Positions 19,264-32,042 are shown, counted from the stretch's first letter. The stretch: DNA of 64,000 bases from Vibrio nereis NBRC 15637 (GCF_001591105.1 NZ_BCUD01000004.1:1-64000); one strand, 5' to 3'. The notes: generated by a model not told the origin, from the letters alone. Numbers and translations are program-made.

Positions 19264-19487
19264 ACAAAGGTTTATATCGGCTCTGTTTTCCCTTCCCACG
19301 ACTCTTGCTACCCAATGATTTCTGGTATTAATAAAGGTGATAGTTATCTTGATTGATGCATACTTGTCTTGGCTGGACTGTTGGCAACAGCCTTTGTTTT
19401 AGTTTTAATGATTTAACTGCCCTTAGGTGGAATGTGTATTGCTTTACACTACCCAGCAGAGAATGCTGAGTTTTCGAGGAGGCTCCT

Positions 19488-20000
19488 GTGAAAAAATATC
19501 TGTTAATTATCATCTCGCTTGCTTTAAGTGGTTGCCTTGGAATGCCAGAGTCAGTAAAGCCTGTGCCTGACTTTGAGATTAATAAGTATTTGGGGAAATG
19601 GTACGAAATAGCCCGTTTAGATCATTCGTTTGAGGAAGGGTTAAGTCAGGTAACTGCTGAATATACCTTGAAAGATGATGGTGGCGTTTCGGTATTGAAT
19701 AGAGGTTTCTTAGCCTCAGAAAACGAGTGGAAAGAAGCTGAGGGAAAAGCATATTTTGTAAACAGTGAATCAGAGGGCTATTTAAAAGTGTCTTTTTTTG
19801 GTCCTTTTTACGGTTCCTATGTGGTTTTTGAACTCGATAATGAAAACTATCAATATGCATTTGTATCTGGTCCAAACACAGACTACCTTTGGCTTTTGGC
19901 ACGTACACCTTCAGTTGATCAAGAGTTGAAGGACACGTTTGTACAGATGGTAAAAGAGCGTGGTTTTGATACCAAGCGTTTAATTTTCGTTGATCAGTAA
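19488..20000 (+). CDS. blc: Outer-membrane lipocalin, Blc type
   Basis: This 170-residue lipoprotein has a lipobox LSGC at residues 13-16 and the lipocalin signature GKWYEIARLDHSFE near residue 31, followed by eight predicted strands and the second motif YLWLLARTP near residue 130. Blc binds lysophospholipids or fatty acids and helps maintain the outer membrane under starvation. The GTG start at 19488 has a perfect GAGGAGG five bases upstream. A terminator lies about 100 bases after the stop. Confidence 0.9.
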   Translation: MKKYLLIIISLALSGCLGMPESVKPVPDFEINKYLGKWYEIARLDHSFEEGLSQVTAEYTLKDDGGVSVLNRGFLASENEWKEAEGKAYFVNSESEGYLKVSFFGPFYGSYVVFELDNENYQYAFVSGPNTDYLWLLARTPSVDQELKDTFVQMVKERGFDTKRLIFVDQ

Positions 20001-20100
20001 TAAAGCTGACACTTCTATAACCACCTTTGAGCTAGGAAACGCAATACGCATTTTTGAAGTCATTAAAGATTTGCAATTTTCGCTAATACGTCACCAAGAC

Positions 20101-20130
20101 AAAGCCGCCTTAACTAAGGGGGCTTTTTTT
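20101..20130 (+). terminator. Rho-independent terminator between blc and the N-ATPase operon
   Basis: AAAGCCGCCTT (20101-20111) pairs with AAGGGGGCTTT (20116-20126), one mismatch, followed by a run of T to 20130. The remaining 200 bases to 20329 must hold the promoter of the ATPase operon; no gene was accepted there. Confidence 0.85.
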
Positions 20131-20308
20131 ATGCGTGTTACATTCTTAGTTTTCCTGCATAAGTTCCATTTACTAGCTCGTCAAACGGAGACTTTGCTAA
20201 AACAAAAAAGTACTTAAGTGACAGCCCCTCAAGTTAAACGGTTAACCGCTATACTAAAAACTGGACTTGATGAACTCGATCATGAATGTCATTGCGCAAA
20301 GAGAATAG

Positions 20309-22116
<1,808 letters not shown>

Positions 22117-22119
22117 TGC

Positions 22120-22389
22120 ATGGCCAAACTTGATGATTTGAAAAAGAAAATTGAGCATCAGACTGACCGCATGCAGAAGGCAGAGCGAGAGAGGCATACG
22201 CTTATTGGCCAAACAATTTATCTTGGAACGTTGGGGTTAGTGTTTGTGTTACCCGTTGTGGGGGGTGCCTACCTTGGTCATTGGATAGATAGCATGATGG
22301 AAGGATACTCAATCCGCTGGACCATGAGCTTTATTTTGCTCGGGCTGATGGTAGGGATGATCAATGCATATCTTTTAATTCGCAAATAA
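22120..22389 (+). CDS. atpQ: AtpQ/AtpI-like two-helix membrane protein
   Basis: This 89-residue protein has a charged, coiled-coil-prone N-terminus (about 1-30) and two membrane helices (LGTLGLVFVLPVVGGAYLG and a second near residues 68-87). It fits the ATPase_gene1/AtpI-like family called AtpQ in N-ATPase operons and may assist c-ring assembly or ion supply. N-ATPase operons normally carry a three-helix AtpR next; here only 53 bases separate it from atpB, so atpR is missing. Confidence 0.75.
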   Translation: MAKLDDLKKKIEHQTDRMQKAERERHTLIGQTIYLGTLGLVFVLPVVGGAYLGHWIDSMMEGYSIRWTMSFILLGLMVGMINAYLLIRK

Positions 22390-22442
22390 TGCCATGGATT
22401 TGAACTGTAGCAGGGCAAAACTAACTTGGTGAGACTGTTATT

Positions 22443-23343
<901 letters not shown>

Positions 23344-23395
23344 GAGATGGTAGCCATTCTTTGATGGTTGATTCCGAATATTGAGGGATAATGCT

Positions 23396-24145
23396 TTGGA
23401 GTTTAGCTGGTCTACATTTCTGCTGGAGGTGATCAACTTTTTGGTGTTGGTCTGGATTCTAAAACGCTTTCTGTTTAAGCCCGTCATGGCTGTGATTAGT
23501 CAGCGCCAGGCTGATATTGACGAGCAACTTGCCCAATCCCAGCGTCTTAATGATGAATCTGCGGCACTGAAAGGTGAGTATGAGAATCGCTTGGCTAACT
23601 GGAAGGAACAGTGTCAGTTAGCAAGAGAAGAGTTGAACAAGGAAATTGACGCCGAGCGGGCATCTCGATTAGAACTGCTGGCGCAGTCAATGGAGCAAGA
23701 AAAGGAAAAAGCTGAGGTCGCGGAATCCCGCCAGCGCATGGAAGCAATTCGTGAAAGAGAACAACAGGCATTACAACAGAGTGCTCGGTTTGCAAAAACC
23801 TTACTTAGCAAAGCATCAGGGCCTGAGCTAGAGTCTCGGCTGCTGAATATCCTGTTAGATGATTTAACTTCGCTTTCTCACGACAATGCGGCCAGCTTGT
23901 TACTTCAGTGGGGCGTATTGCCTGAAGTCATTGAAATCAGTAGTGCCTATCCAATAGCGCAAAACAAGCGGCAAGAGTTGGAAAAGGCTCTGGCTGCAGT
24001 CAGTCAGCTGTCAATCCCTGTTAGGTATGATGAGGATCCTGAGCTAATCGCTGGATTATTTATCACAATAGGTGCCTGGTGTTTGCGCGCCAATATAAGG
24101 GATGATTTAAAAGGGTTTACGGAGTTTGCCTATGTTACCCGATGA
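23396..24145 (+). CDS. atpF: N-type ATPase fused b-delta subunit, AtpF
   Basis: This 249-residue peripheral-stalk subunit starts with a b-type membrane helix ([21 protein letters not shown]) and a long coiled coil (about 35-150). Its C-terminal part (from about 185) ends in a delta-like domain containing [14 protein letters not shown] and [14 protein letters not shown]-ATPase operons have no separate atpH, and this fusion accounts for that. I chose TTG 23396 as start because GAGGGA lies seven bases upstream and it gives the usual MEFSW opening; another in-frame TTG is at 23381. Confidence 0.85.
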   Translation: MEFSWSTFLLEVINFLVLVWILKRFLFKPVMAVISQRQADIDEQLAQSQRLNDESAALKGEYENRLANWKEQCQLAREELNKEIDAERASRLELLAQSMEQEKEKAEVAESRQRMEAIREREQQALQQSARFAKTLLSKASGPELESRLLNILLDDLTSLSHDNAASLLLQWGVLPEVIEISSAYPIAQNKRQELEKALAAVSQLSIPVRYDEDPELIAGLFITIGAWCLRANIRDDLKGFTEFAYVTR

Positions 24146-25631
24146 AGATGAACTCAGGAGCCCAATTACGCAACAGGCTGTATGGCTCAAGCATTATAAA
24201 CCTGGGTTGCGTATTGAAGAACGAGGAGTGGTTCTCTCCATTGGTGATGGTATATCTAGGATCACTGGGCTTCCTTCGGCTGCGATGGGTGATGTTTTAA
24301 TTATGGAGGATGGCAGTCAGGCTATGGTGTTTGACCTGACGGAAGATCTGGTTAGTGCGGTGTTACTGCATGAAACCAGTCAGTTGACAGCCGGAACACC
24401 TGTACATCACTCTAATCATTCTCTGAGTATTCCTGTTGGTGATCGGCTACTCGGCCGGGTCGTTGACCCCCTAGGTACCCCACAGGATGGAGAAGCTCCA
24501 CCCATTCCTTCGGCATGGCAATGTCTGGATACGCTATCACCTCCCATTATCAGCCGTGATTTTGTCAATTCCCCTCTGTATACCGGGATAAAGATCATTG
24601 ATACGTTAATCCCTATAGGTAAAGGACAAAGGCAATTACTTATCGGTGATGAAGGGTTGGGGCGGAGCGCTCTTGCCCTTGATACTGTCATTAACCAAAA
24701 AAATAAAAATGTGCGCTGTGTTTATGTACTCATTGGACAGCGGCGTTCTATTATCGTCAAGACTATCGAAATATTACGAGAGTTTGGCGCCTTGGAATAC
24801 ACAACCGTTGTTGTTGCCGAGGCGAGCAGCCTTCCGGGATTACAGCACTTGGCTCCTTTCGCTGGTTGTGCTATCGCCGAATATTGGATGCAGCAGGGGC
24901 ATGATACGCTCGTTGTGTATGATGATCTCAGCACGCATGCCAAAATTTATCGCGAATTATCATTACTTCTTCGTCGACCACCGGGGCGAGAAGCGTATCC
25001 GGGTGACATTTTCTCAGTGCATGCGGGATTATTGGAGCGCACTACCTGCCTGAGTCCTGCTTATGGTGGAGGAAGCATGACTGCGTTGCCGATAGTCGAG
25101 ACGAAACAAGGAGAAATAGCCGATTACATCCCGACGAACCTGATATCGATTACTGACGGGCAGATCTATTTGGATCGCGGGTTGTTTTCAGCAGGGTTCC
25201 GTCCGGCGATTGATATTGCTCGCTCAGTCTCTCGTATTGGTGGACAAGCTCAGCACCCCAGAGTTAAAGCGGAAGCAGGCAGTATGAAGTTGAACTACCT
25301 GCAGTTTTTAGAGCTTGAGAGTTTCACCCGCTTTGGTGCTCGTCTTGAAGCCTCGATGGAAGAGGCGATTCAACGTGGATTGGTATTAAGAGAAATTCTA
25401 AAACAGGAGCAGTTTTCCCCTTTCCATGAGACTTTTCAACTAGCATGGCTGGTTGCTTTTAACGATGGACATTTTGAGGGTAACGAGCGACAAAATGTGC
25501 AATCACGTCTTGATATTCTTCAACATGAAGTGAAGAGTTGCGGTCTTACACTCGATTCCCCTAGAGAAGAATGGAGTGCAGCTGTAGCTAATTGGTTAGC
25601 CTCTTATAGAGAGCAGGACAGTACCTCATGA
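24132..25631 (+). CDS. atpA: N-type ATPase alpha subunit, AtpA
   Basis: This 499-residue F1 alpha subunit has the conserved [31 protein letters not shown] and [10 protein letters not shown] motifs, the last with the arginine finger. The Walker A region reads GDEGLGRS (172-179), where alpha subunits normally have GDRQTGKT, so the P-loop lysine is Arg178 (codon CGG at 24663-24665). That may weaken nucleotide binding at the non-catalytic site. The ATG at 24132 has GGAG seven bases upstream and overlaps atpF. Confidence 0.92.
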   Translation: MLPDEDELRSPITQQAVWLKHYKPGLRIEERGVVLSIGDGISRITGLPSAAMGDVLIMEDGSQAMVFDLTEDLVSAVLLHETSQLTAGTPVHHSNHSLSIPVGDRLLGRVVDPLGTPQDGEAPPIPSAWQCLDTLSPPIISRDFVNSPLYTGIKIIDTLIPIGKGQRQLLIGDEGLGRSALALDTVINQKNKNVRCVYVLIGQRRSIIVKTIEILREFGALEYTTVVVAEASSLPGLQHLAPFAGCAIAEYWMQQGHDTLVVYDDLSTHAKIYRELSLLLRRPPGREAYPGDIFSVHAGLLERTTCLSPAYGGGSMTALPIVETKQGEIADYIPTNLISITDGQIYLDRGLFSAGFRPAIDIARSVSRIGGQAQHPRVKAEAGSMKLNYLQFLELESFTRFGARLEASMEEAIQRGLVLREILKQEQFSPFHETFQLAWLVAFNDGHFEGNERQNVQSRLDILQHEVKSCGLTLDSPREEWSAAVANWLASYREQDSTS

Positions 25632-26476
25632 CTCGGCGCCAGGATCTGCAGGATCATCATCAGAATTTAAACGAAATTATAAAAATTCTAGATGCGATGA
25701 AAATGTTAGCGTATCTAGAAACTCATAAGTTGAGTACCTTTATGGATGCACAGCATCGAGTGTTTGATGCGATTAACACAGCGACGACTGACTTTCTGAG
25801 TTTTTATCCTGAAATGCAGCCAAAAGAATCTCAGGCAATCCCTGTCTATCTTTTAATTGGTTCCGAGCGGGGGTTTTGTGGTGACTTCAACCAGGACCTG
25901 ATGAATCATCATATTGAGCAGTCTTTAGATACTCCTATTAAGGCCACTTTGATCGTTGTTGGCCGTAAGCTTTACAACTTAATGAAAGACGATGCAGACA
26001 TCTATGCTCAGTTAGATGGCCCTAATGTTGTTGAAGAGGTACCTACCGTTCTCGATAAAATGATTCAGGTATTTGCGAAGCTGCAACAGCAACAACCATT
26101 AATGAGTCTTTATAGTGTTTACCATAGTGGTGAACAGGGCATTATCTCAAAAAAATTATTGCCACCATTTCAGCAACAACCACAATACTCTCCGCGTTTT
26201 CCACACCCTCCGGAACTTAACCTGTCTCCGATAGATTTCTTGTTTGACGCTGCGGAGCAATATCTTTTTGCAGCATTGCATGAATTACTCTATTCCTCTT
26301 TGTTAGAAGAGAACCACAATCGGATTATGCATCTTGAAGGCGCGGTTAAACATCTTGAAAACGTAGCGGATGAGTTAACTCAGCAATGCAATACATTGCG
26401 CCGGGAAGAGATTACCGAGGAAATTGAGGTAATTTTACTTAATGCGAGTAGTGGTGATGATTGGACTAGTGGTTAA
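25628..26476 (+). CDS. atpG: N-type ATPase gamma subunit, AtpG
   Basis: This 282-residue central-stalk subunit closes the operon atpDCQBEFAG. It starts with a 4-base overlap with atpA. The N-terminal helix (about 1-50) contains [13 protein letters not shown], the family motif [13 protein letters not shown] lies near residue 76, and the C-terminal helix includes [15 protein letters not shown]. It is diverged from the housekeeping gamma subunit, as usual for N-ATPases. No clear terminator follows. Confidence 0.88.
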   Translation: MTRRQDLQDHHQNLNEIIKILDAMKMLAYLETHKLSTFMDAQHRVFDAINTATTDFLSFYPEMQPKESQAIPVYLLIGSERGFCGDFNQDLMNHHIEQSLDTPIKATLIVVGRKLYNLMKDDADIYAQLDGPNVVEEVPTVLDKMIQVFAKLQQQQPLMSLYSVYHSGEQGIISKKLLPPFQQQPQYSPRFPHPPELNLSPIDFLFDAAEQYLFAALHELLYSSLLEENHNRIMHLEGAVKHLENVADELTQQCNTLRREEITEEIEVILLNASSGDDWTSG

Positions 26477-26597
26477 GTTTGTAATGAGTTGAACCAATTA
26501 GGTTGAGAGGACTTCCTACAATTGGCATTTTTAGTTTGATTCCTTTTTAGTCTTTACTGCACAATGGCCTCGAATTGGAATAAGTAGGGATAAACTC

Positions 26598-26996
26598 GTG
26601 AGTTTAGTTAAAGTTGTTTACGATCATAGAGCGGGTGGGGAAGAGTTCATTACCCATGAGAAAGAAGTCAGATTACATAGGGAACTCTGTGAAATAATTG
26701 ATGCCTACCCGTGGGCAGAAGAAATGGAAGCCTTTGATAAATATGGCGTTGGTGGTGGTTTGTATTTTGCGCTGGGTGATGACAGCGTATATGCGTGTTA
26801 TCAATTTGTACCAGTAGATATCAACGCTGGCATCTTGAGCCTAGACGTCGTTTTGAAGCCGGGTTTTTTAAATATGTTTGGACGTAAATCTGCTTCACAA
26901 TACTTTAATATTGTTTCGATTCCTGAAGCAAAATCGAAGTTAAAAGACCTCTTTGAGCACACAATAGAATCATTGTACGAAAAACATAAGCATTAG
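26598..26996 (+). CDS. Conserved hypothetical protein
   Basis: This 132-residue soluble protein starts at a GTG with AGGGA upstream. I do not recognise the family. It has an acidic N-terminal half (EIIDAYPWAEEMEAFDKYG) and a mixed alpha/beta-like second half (YQFVPVDINAGILSLDVVLKPG), with no signal peptide or membrane helix. It is 16 bases ahead of the PaiB-like gene, so the two may be co-transcribed. Confidence 0.6.
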   Translation: MSLVKVVYDHRAGGEEFITHEKEVRLHRELCEIIDAYPWAEEMEAFDKYGVGGGLYFALGDDSVYACYQFVPVDINAGILSLDVVLKPGFLNMFGRKSASQYFNIVSIPEAKSKLKDLFEHTIESLYEKHKH

Positions 26997-27012
26997 CTTA
27001 CAGGGAGGAACA

Positions 27013-27645
27013 GTGTATATTCCAAGGAAATTTAGACAGGAAAATATCGAGCAATTAGTCGCGTTAATGCAACAGTATCCGTTTGCAACACTGGTGACTC
27101 ATTCAAATGAAGGTATTGATGCAACCCATCTTCCGGTGATGTTTAAGCAAGTGGGCGAGCGATTTGTTCTAAAGGCACATATTGCTAAGGCAAACTCGCT
27201 TTGGAAAGAAGTGCTAAGCGGCTCGGAGGTTCTGGTCATCTTTAATGGGCCAAATTGTTATATTTCTCCCAATCATTACCCAACAAAAGCTGAACACGGT
27301 AAGGCCGTTCCTACATGGAATTACGCAGTAGCGCACGTGAAAGGGACGATCTCTTTTATACATGATCCAGACTGGATACATACTGCAATCGAAGAGCTCA
27401 CAGCAGAGCATGAATCGCAGTCGATGAAACCATGGTCAATGAGTGACGCTCCAGATGAATTTATTCAAAAATTGTTACTGGCCGTTGTTGGAGTTGAAAT
27501 TGAAATCAGTTCAATAACAGGGCAGTGGAAGCTAAGTCAGAATCAGCCGGATGTGAATAAACAAGGTGTTATAGAGGGTTTATCGTCGCTTGGCGACCCC
27601 GCTTCACAGTCGGTTGCCTCAATGGTTCGCGAACAAACAAAGTAA
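27013..27645 (+). CDS. PaiB-like FMN-binding protein
   Basis: This 210-residue protein belongs to the PaiB / FMN-binding split-barrel family. The start MYIPRKFRQEN, the block ATHLPVMFK and the stretch PNCYISPNHYPTK followed by VPTWNYAVAHVKG are family hallmarks. Related B. subtilis PaiB is described as a regulator, though the fold suggests FMN or heme binding. The GTG start has a perfect GGGAGG site. It follows the hypothetical gene by 16 bases. Confidence 0.85.
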   Translation: MYIPRKFRQENIEQLVALMQQYPFATLVTHSNEGIDATHLPVMFKQVGERFVLKAHIAKANSLWKEVLSGSEVLVIFNGPNCYISPNHYPTKAEHGKAVPTWNYAVAHVKGTISFIHDPDWIHTAIEELTAEHESQSMKPWSMSDAPDEFIQKLLLAVVGVEIEISSITGQWKLSQNQPDVNKQGVIEGLSSLGDPASQSVASMVREQTK

Positions 27646-27724
27646 GTGTCTTCACAATGTGTTTTATAGTGGCTTTCATAACATGGCATTACCTGTTTGT
27701 GTTGGTGGGACACGTCGATAAGTG

Positions 27725-28432
27725 TTACCACGGTAATTCATCACCTTTAAAGTTTACGAATGTGCCAGTATCAGCAGGCCCTTTTTGGTCTAATAAATCC
27801 AGTAAACGAAGCGCAACATAACGTGGTGTGAACAGCTTTTCTGGAGAAACGTTTCTCTGAAATGGCTTGGATAATTCTGTATCTGTCGTACCAGGATGAA
27901 AAGCCAATACACAGCAATTAGGTAATTTATATTTCCATTCAACGCTGATGGTTTTAAGCGCCATGTTCAAAGCGGCTTTAGAGCAACGATAGCTAATCCA
28001 TCCACCAATATGATTATCCTCTATGCTTCCTATTCTTGCTGAAATAGAAATGAAATGTGTATTGCTTTGCGATTTTAGTTGTCTAGAAAAGTGCTTGCTA
28101 AGGAGGATGGTTGGCACAACGTTTGATTCAATATTGTGGTGAAAGAAATCTGCATTAAACTCGTTAACTGACTTCTCCGGCTTTCTATTTGGACTATGCA
28201 GGAATCCAGCGGCATTAATGAGTACATCGAGGCTAGCAATGTGATTTGATAGCTCAACTACGTCGGACTCAGAAGAAGCATCTACTTTAAACCATTGGAT
28301 GTTTGGGTGTTCGATACGTGGTTTACGTGTGTGGTAGGTTGTATAAATATGCGTATCTGGTCGAGAAATCAATAGTTGGTCTATGAGTGCAGCTCCAATA
28401 CCACCGGAACCACCAATAATCAAAATATTCAA
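27725..28432 (-). CDS. Short-chain dehydrogenase/reductase
   Basis: This protein of about 235 residues has the Rossmann motif GGSGGIG at its N-terminus, NAAGFLHSP near residue 78, and the SYRCSKAAL active-site block (Tyr-x-x-x-Lys). It is an SDR of the small CsgA-like type. I chose the TTG at 28432 (M-N-I-L-I-I-G-G), preceded by AGGT, because the extra 30 residues of a longer frame do not look like an SDR N-terminus. The substrate is unknown. Confidence 0.8.
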   Translation of the reverse strand: MNILIIGGSGGIGAALIDQLLISRPDTHIYTTYHTRKPRIEHPNIQWFKVDASSESDVVELSNHIASLDVLINAAGFLHSPNRKPEKSVNEFNADFFHHNIESNVVPTILLSKHFSRQLKSQSNTHFISISARIGSIEDNHIGGWISYRCSKAALNMALKTISVEWKYKLPNCCVLAFHPGTTDTELSKPFQRNVSPEKLFTPRYVALRLLDLLDQKGPADTGTFVNFKGDELPW

Positions 28433-28585
28433 TAGTTTGTACCTAGTCGTTGCGTCACTTAAGCGTAGTTGCCCGATCGAGATACCGCTAATGAAACATT
28501 TTAAGTTTTCGCTAGCTGACAAGTTATAGGAAAGCTTGTCAGCAAAGTAATCTAGAATTCTGGAACGCTCAGAATCAATGATCCA

Positions 28586-28798
28586 TTATTTGCTCGCTTG
28601 TTTGAGTGTATTCTCTAAGACAGAAATTGACTGGGCATTTGCAGCACGGTCAAAGTGCACATTGATTTGTACCCCTGCTTTTTCAAAAACTACATCATCA
28701 AAATCAGTCATCGCTATTTTGTAACCTTTACTCGCGAACAGACTCGTGACTCTTGTCCTTTGTTGAACTTCGAGTGCGGATGAAAGTAGTTTATCCAT
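28586..28798 (-). CDS. Small conserved hypothetical protein
   Basis: This 70-residue soluble protein has a basic N-terminal half and the segment TDFDDVVFEKAGVQINVHFDRAA. I do not recognise the family. The start at 28798 has GGGAGGAAAT upstream, a good ribosome site, which supports a real gene. It is 150 bases upstream of the SDR gene on the same strand, but co-transcription is uncertain. Confidence 0.5.
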   Translation of the reverse strand: MDKLLSSALEVQQRTRVTSLFASKGYKIAMTDFDDVVFEKAGVQINVHFDRAANAQSISVLENTLKQASK

Positions 28799-29306
28799 AC
28801 CGTATTTCCTCCCGTTTTTCTAAATTGGATGCGAATAATATTATGAAAATGAAGGCATATCTATGCATTTTTGTTTACTAATGACTTCAAAATTTCAGCC
28901 GTTATACATTTAATATAGGGCAAAATACGACTTTAGAATAAATCCATACTTATTTTATGGGATTGTGTGAGGTTAATTGAGAATACTTAGTGTCTAATCA
29001 AGTTATTTGTTATTTGATTGACATGGTTTCTTACAATTCGGTGAGCTGTACCTTTGAAATGCGATGCACTTATATGTAAACGATTACATGGTGATAAGGA
29101 TAACGATCACTATATCCTGTAATTGGCTTCGTTATGTTTGCAGTAAATTGATGTCTTTAACGAAAGTAGTATGGGGTATTATCAAAAATAATTTGAAAGT
29201 ATTTCAAGTTGGTGCGCATTTTTCTAAGGTAATAAGTTTTCTATAGTTCGTGCAACAGCGAGGGCATGTTAGCCAAATCGCCTAACTGAGAGCTAAGGAA
29301 GATCAG
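28799..29306. other. AT-rich intergenic region before the alcohol dehydrogenase gene
   Basis: About 500 bases hold the promoter of the small hypothetical gene (minus strand) and that of the downstream dehydrogenase. A 60-codon frame at 29064-29246 looks random and lacks a ribosome site. I see no RNA gene or strong repeat. Confidence 0.45.
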
Positions 29307-30332
29307 ATGAGTACAACTACCATGAACGCGATCGGGTTCACCGAATCCAAACCCATTGACGCGCCAGAGAGTCTTTACGAATTTACTACCGCCATACCAG
29401 AGCTAGAAAAGTTCGATTTGTTAGTGAAGGTGCACGCGGTATCGGTGAACCCAGCAGACGCGAAAGTAAGAGTGCGAGCCGCTGCTGGCAAAACGTTGGA
29501 TACCCCTCGCGTGCTTGGATTCGATGCCGTGGGCGAAGTCGTGGCTGTGGGCGCTAATGTAACGGAATTCAAGCAAGGTGATCGCGTCTATTATGCTGGT
29601 GATATCACGCGCCCGGGTTCTAACTCTGAGTACCATACTGTGGATTCGCGTATTGTGGCCCTAGCTCCTAAGGGATTAACGGACGCGGAGGCCGCCGTTT
29701 TGCCATTAACTGCTCTTACTGGCTGGGAAACACTTTTTGATCGCTTGCGTGTTGATCCAACAGAACGTAAGACCTTGTTGATCATTGGCGGGGCTGGTGG
29801 TGTCGGTTCAATTACCACACAAATCGCGAAGCAAATGACGAACCTTACGGTGATCGCCACCGCTTCCCGACCAGAAACTGAAGCTTGGGTAAAAGAGATG
29901 GGGGCAGACTATGTGGCTAACCATCGAAATTTAGCTGAATCGGTCCGAGATCTGGGTTTTGAAACCGTCGACTATATCTTTAATACCGCCGATACAATTG
30001 GACATTGGGATGCGATGGCAGACTTGATTGCGCCCCAAGGGATGATTGCTTCTATTGTTGAGTTTGATGGCGGGGTAGATCTGAGCAAGCTGCAAGGTAA
30101 ATCGGCTGGTTTTGTTTGGGAGCTAATGTTTACCCGCACTCTGTTTAAGACAGGAGATATGTATAAACAAGGTGATATCCTCAAGCAAGTCGCAAACTTG
30201 GTTGATTCTGGACGGCTTAAAAGTACGTTAAGCAAGGAGCTAAATGGGTTGACGGCAGAGTCTTTAAAGCAAGGGCACACCCTAGTGGAGAGTGGTGCGA
30301 TGATTGGTAAGGTTGCGATTAACTTCGATTAA
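29307..30332 (+). CDS. Zinc-type alcohol dehydrogenase-like / quinone oxidoreductase
   Basis: This 341-residue protein is an MDR-superfamily NADPH reductase. The GroES-like half contains HAVSVNPADAKVR and the cofactor motif GGAGGVGSITTQIAK lies near residue 160. Catalytic zinc cysteines are absent, so it belongs to the quinone-oxidoreductase-like group that reduces unsaturated carbonyls. The ATG has AAGGAAG upstream. A terminator follows, and a LysR-type gene lies downstream on the same strand. Confidence 0.85.
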   Translation: MSTTTMNAIGFTESKPIDAPESLYEFTTAIPELEKFDLLVKVHAVSVNPADAKVRVRAAAGKTLDTPRVLGFDAVGEVVAVGANVTEFKQGDRVYYAGDITRPGSNSEYHTVDSRIVALAPKGLTDAEAAVLPLTALTGWETLFDRLRVDPTERKTLLIIGGAGGVGSITTQIAKQMTNLTVIATASRPETEAWVKEMGADYVANHRNLAESVRDLGFETVDYIFNTADTIGHWDAMADLIAPQGMIASIVEFDGGVDLSKLQGKSAGFVWELMFTRTLFKTGDMYKQGDILKQVANLVDSGRLKSTLSKELNGLTAESLKQGHTLVESGAMIGKVAINFD

Positions 30333-30354
30333 CCTTCCACTACGATTGATTTCT

Positions 30355-30385
30355 TACCTCTTCTTTTCCGAGAAGAGGTATTTTT
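30355..30385 (+). terminator. Rho-independent terminator after the dehydrogenase gene
   Basis: TACCTCTTCT (30355-30364) pairs perfectly with AGAAGAGGTA (30371-30380) over a 6-base loop, followed by five T residues. Confidence 0.9.
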
Positions 30386-30427
30386 GTTTAAGATGCTAAA
30401 ACATAGCGCTAGAGTAGTGATGATCGG

Positions 30428-31351
30428 ATGAAAGCATTAAATGAATTAACATTGTTCGCAGAAGCAGCCAAACACGGCAGTTTTTCGCGAGTAGCCAATA
30501 ACATGGATATGACCCCAGCAGCGGTTAGCGCATCGATTAAACGGTTAGAAGAGCAAGTGGGTTTCCCTCTTTTTGTACGCACTACGCGGCGCTTAAGTTT
30601 AACTGGGGAAGGCGAATTGTTTCTCACTAAAGTCAATCGCGCGTTAGAAATACTCAAAGAAGGGGTCGAAGATATTGCCAATGCGCGAGGGGAGCTGACG
30701 GGTAACATCTACGTTTCGGCCCCGTCTGATTTTGGTCGCAACTTACTCTTAGACTGGATTGATGAATTCACGGAGTTGTATGACAACATTACCGTCAAGC
30801 TAGAGTTAAGCGATAAAATTGTTGATATGTACAGTAAGCCCGTGGATATCGCGATTCGCTACGGACAATTGCCAGATTCAAATATGATTGCTATCCCACT
30901 TTGTTCGAGCAATGTTCGTGTTTTATGTGCCTCTCCAGAATACATTCGTACGCATCCGCCTATTCTTCATCCAACAGACCTAGAGCAACATAATTGCATC
31001 AGTTTTATGGTCGCAGACACAATCCACAATCAATGGCATTTAATGTGTCAGGAAGAGAGGCAAACCGCCTCGGTAACAGGAAGGCTTTCTGCTAACGATG
31101 GTGATGTGGTGCGAAGGTTAGCACTCAAAGGAAAAGGGATCGTAAACAAATCGTTGATGGACGTCAGCCAAGATATTATCGACGGCAAGCTCAGGAAGAT
31201 CTTGCCTGATTGGGAAGGTGAATCTGTGCCACTTTATATGGTCTGTGCGGATAAGCGTCAATTGCGGCCCATTATCAAAGTGTTTCAAGTGTTCTTACAA
31301 CAAAAATGCTGTAGCCAATTTGAAAAAGTGAGCCAGGCATTGAACCATTAG
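30428..31351 (+). CDS. LysR-family transcriptional regulator
   Basis: This 307-residue regulator has an N-terminal winged helix (about 1-60, with SFSRVANNMDMTPAAVSASIKRLEEQVG) and a C-terminal periplasmic-binding-like effector domain. It belongs to the DsdA/AaeR-like subgroup common in gammaproteobacteria. It lies just downstream of the quinone-oxidoreductase-like gene, which it might control, though a terminator separates them. The frame is intact, unlike the second LysR gene at 32190-33116. Confidence 0.88.
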   Translation: MKALNELTLFAEAAKHGSFSRVANNMDMTPAAVSASIKRLEEQVGFPLFVRTTRRLSLTGEGELFLTKVNRALEILKEGVEDIANARGELTGNIYVSAPSDFGRNLLLDWIDEFTELYDNITVKLELSDKIVDMYSKPVDIAIRYGQLPDSNMIAIPLCSSNVRVLCASPEYIRTHPPILHPTDLEQHNCISFMVADTIHNQWHLMCQEERQTASVTGRLSANDGDVVRRLALKGKGIVNKSLMDVSQDIIDGKLRKILPDWEGESVPLYMVCADKRQLRPIIKVFQVFLQQKCCSQFEKVSQALNH

Positions 31352-31388
31352 CCCTCCTAGTTAGAGGGCCAAAGTAGAAGAGGTCGCG

Positions 31389-32042
31389 TTAAAACTCGCT
31401 AAATAGATAGCTTTCTTGGTGGCGAGATTTGGGTAGTTTGGCGTTAAAGTCTTGTGCACTGCGCAAGCCGAGAGGAAGAATCACAGAGCTGCGATAGCCT
31501 TTTTCTTTTAACTCAAATTCTTCATCTAACACTTCAGCGTCAAACCCTTCCATTGGCACCGCGTCAATGCCTAATGCCGAAGCTCCAAGCAACACCGTTC
31601 CGAGGTTGAGGTAAACTTGCTTTTCCATCCAATGGTGAACGTCTTTTAAATCGTCACGATGCAGGTTCACAAAATAACTGCGACCATTTTGCTGGCCCTG
31701 TTTTGTTTCATCGTTAGCAAAGCGACCATCACGCGCTTCATTTTCAAGCAGAAGTTGCAAATATGCGTCGTCGATGTCGGTCTTGGTACAGAAGATCAAA
31801 ACATGGGAAGCATTTAGCACCTTAGCTTCGTTAAAAGCGTAACGGCCTTGCGTCGCTTTTGCGATACGCTGCTTGGCGTGAGGGCTCTCGGCAATAATAA
31901 AGTGCCAAGGTTGTGAGTTGACGCTAGACGGGCTAAATCGCAGTAGCTCTTTTATGCTAGCGATCTGTTCGTGCGATAGTTTGTTTGACGGGTCAAACAC
32001 TTTAGTGGAGTAACGCGATTTGGCGTAATGCATGATGCTCAT
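31389..32042 (-). CDS. nfsB: Oxygen-insensitive NAD(P)H nitroreductase, NfsB type
   Basis: This protein of 217 residues is an FMN-dependent nitroreductase that reduces nitroaromatics and quinones. The start MSIMHYAKSRYSTKVFDP, the block RFSPSSVNSQPWHFI and the PMEGFD motif near the C-terminus are typical of NfsB. I chose the ATG near 32042 over a TTG 29 codons earlier because the upstream residues do not fit the family. It lies between two LysR genes and may respond to either. Confidence 0.88.
   Translation of the reverse strand: MSIMHYAKSRYSTKVFDPSNKLSHEQIASIKELLRFSPSSVNSQPWHFIIAESPHAKQRIAKATQGRYAFNEAKVLNASHVLIFCTKTDIDDAYLQLLLENEARDGRFANDETKQGQQNGRSYFVNLHRDDLKDVHHWMEKQVYLNLGTVLLGASALGIDAVPMEGFDAEVLDEEFELKEKGYRSSVILPLGLRSAQDFNAKLPKSRHQESYLFSEF

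Noticed and set aside
17285..20300. Integron attC sites or a cassette array near the small genes
   Set aside because: The small, mixed-orientation genes suggested cassettes, but no repeated attC-like palindromes are present.
29064..29246. A 60-codon frame upstream of the alcohol dehydrogenase gene
   Set aside because: No ribosome site and no protein-like composition.
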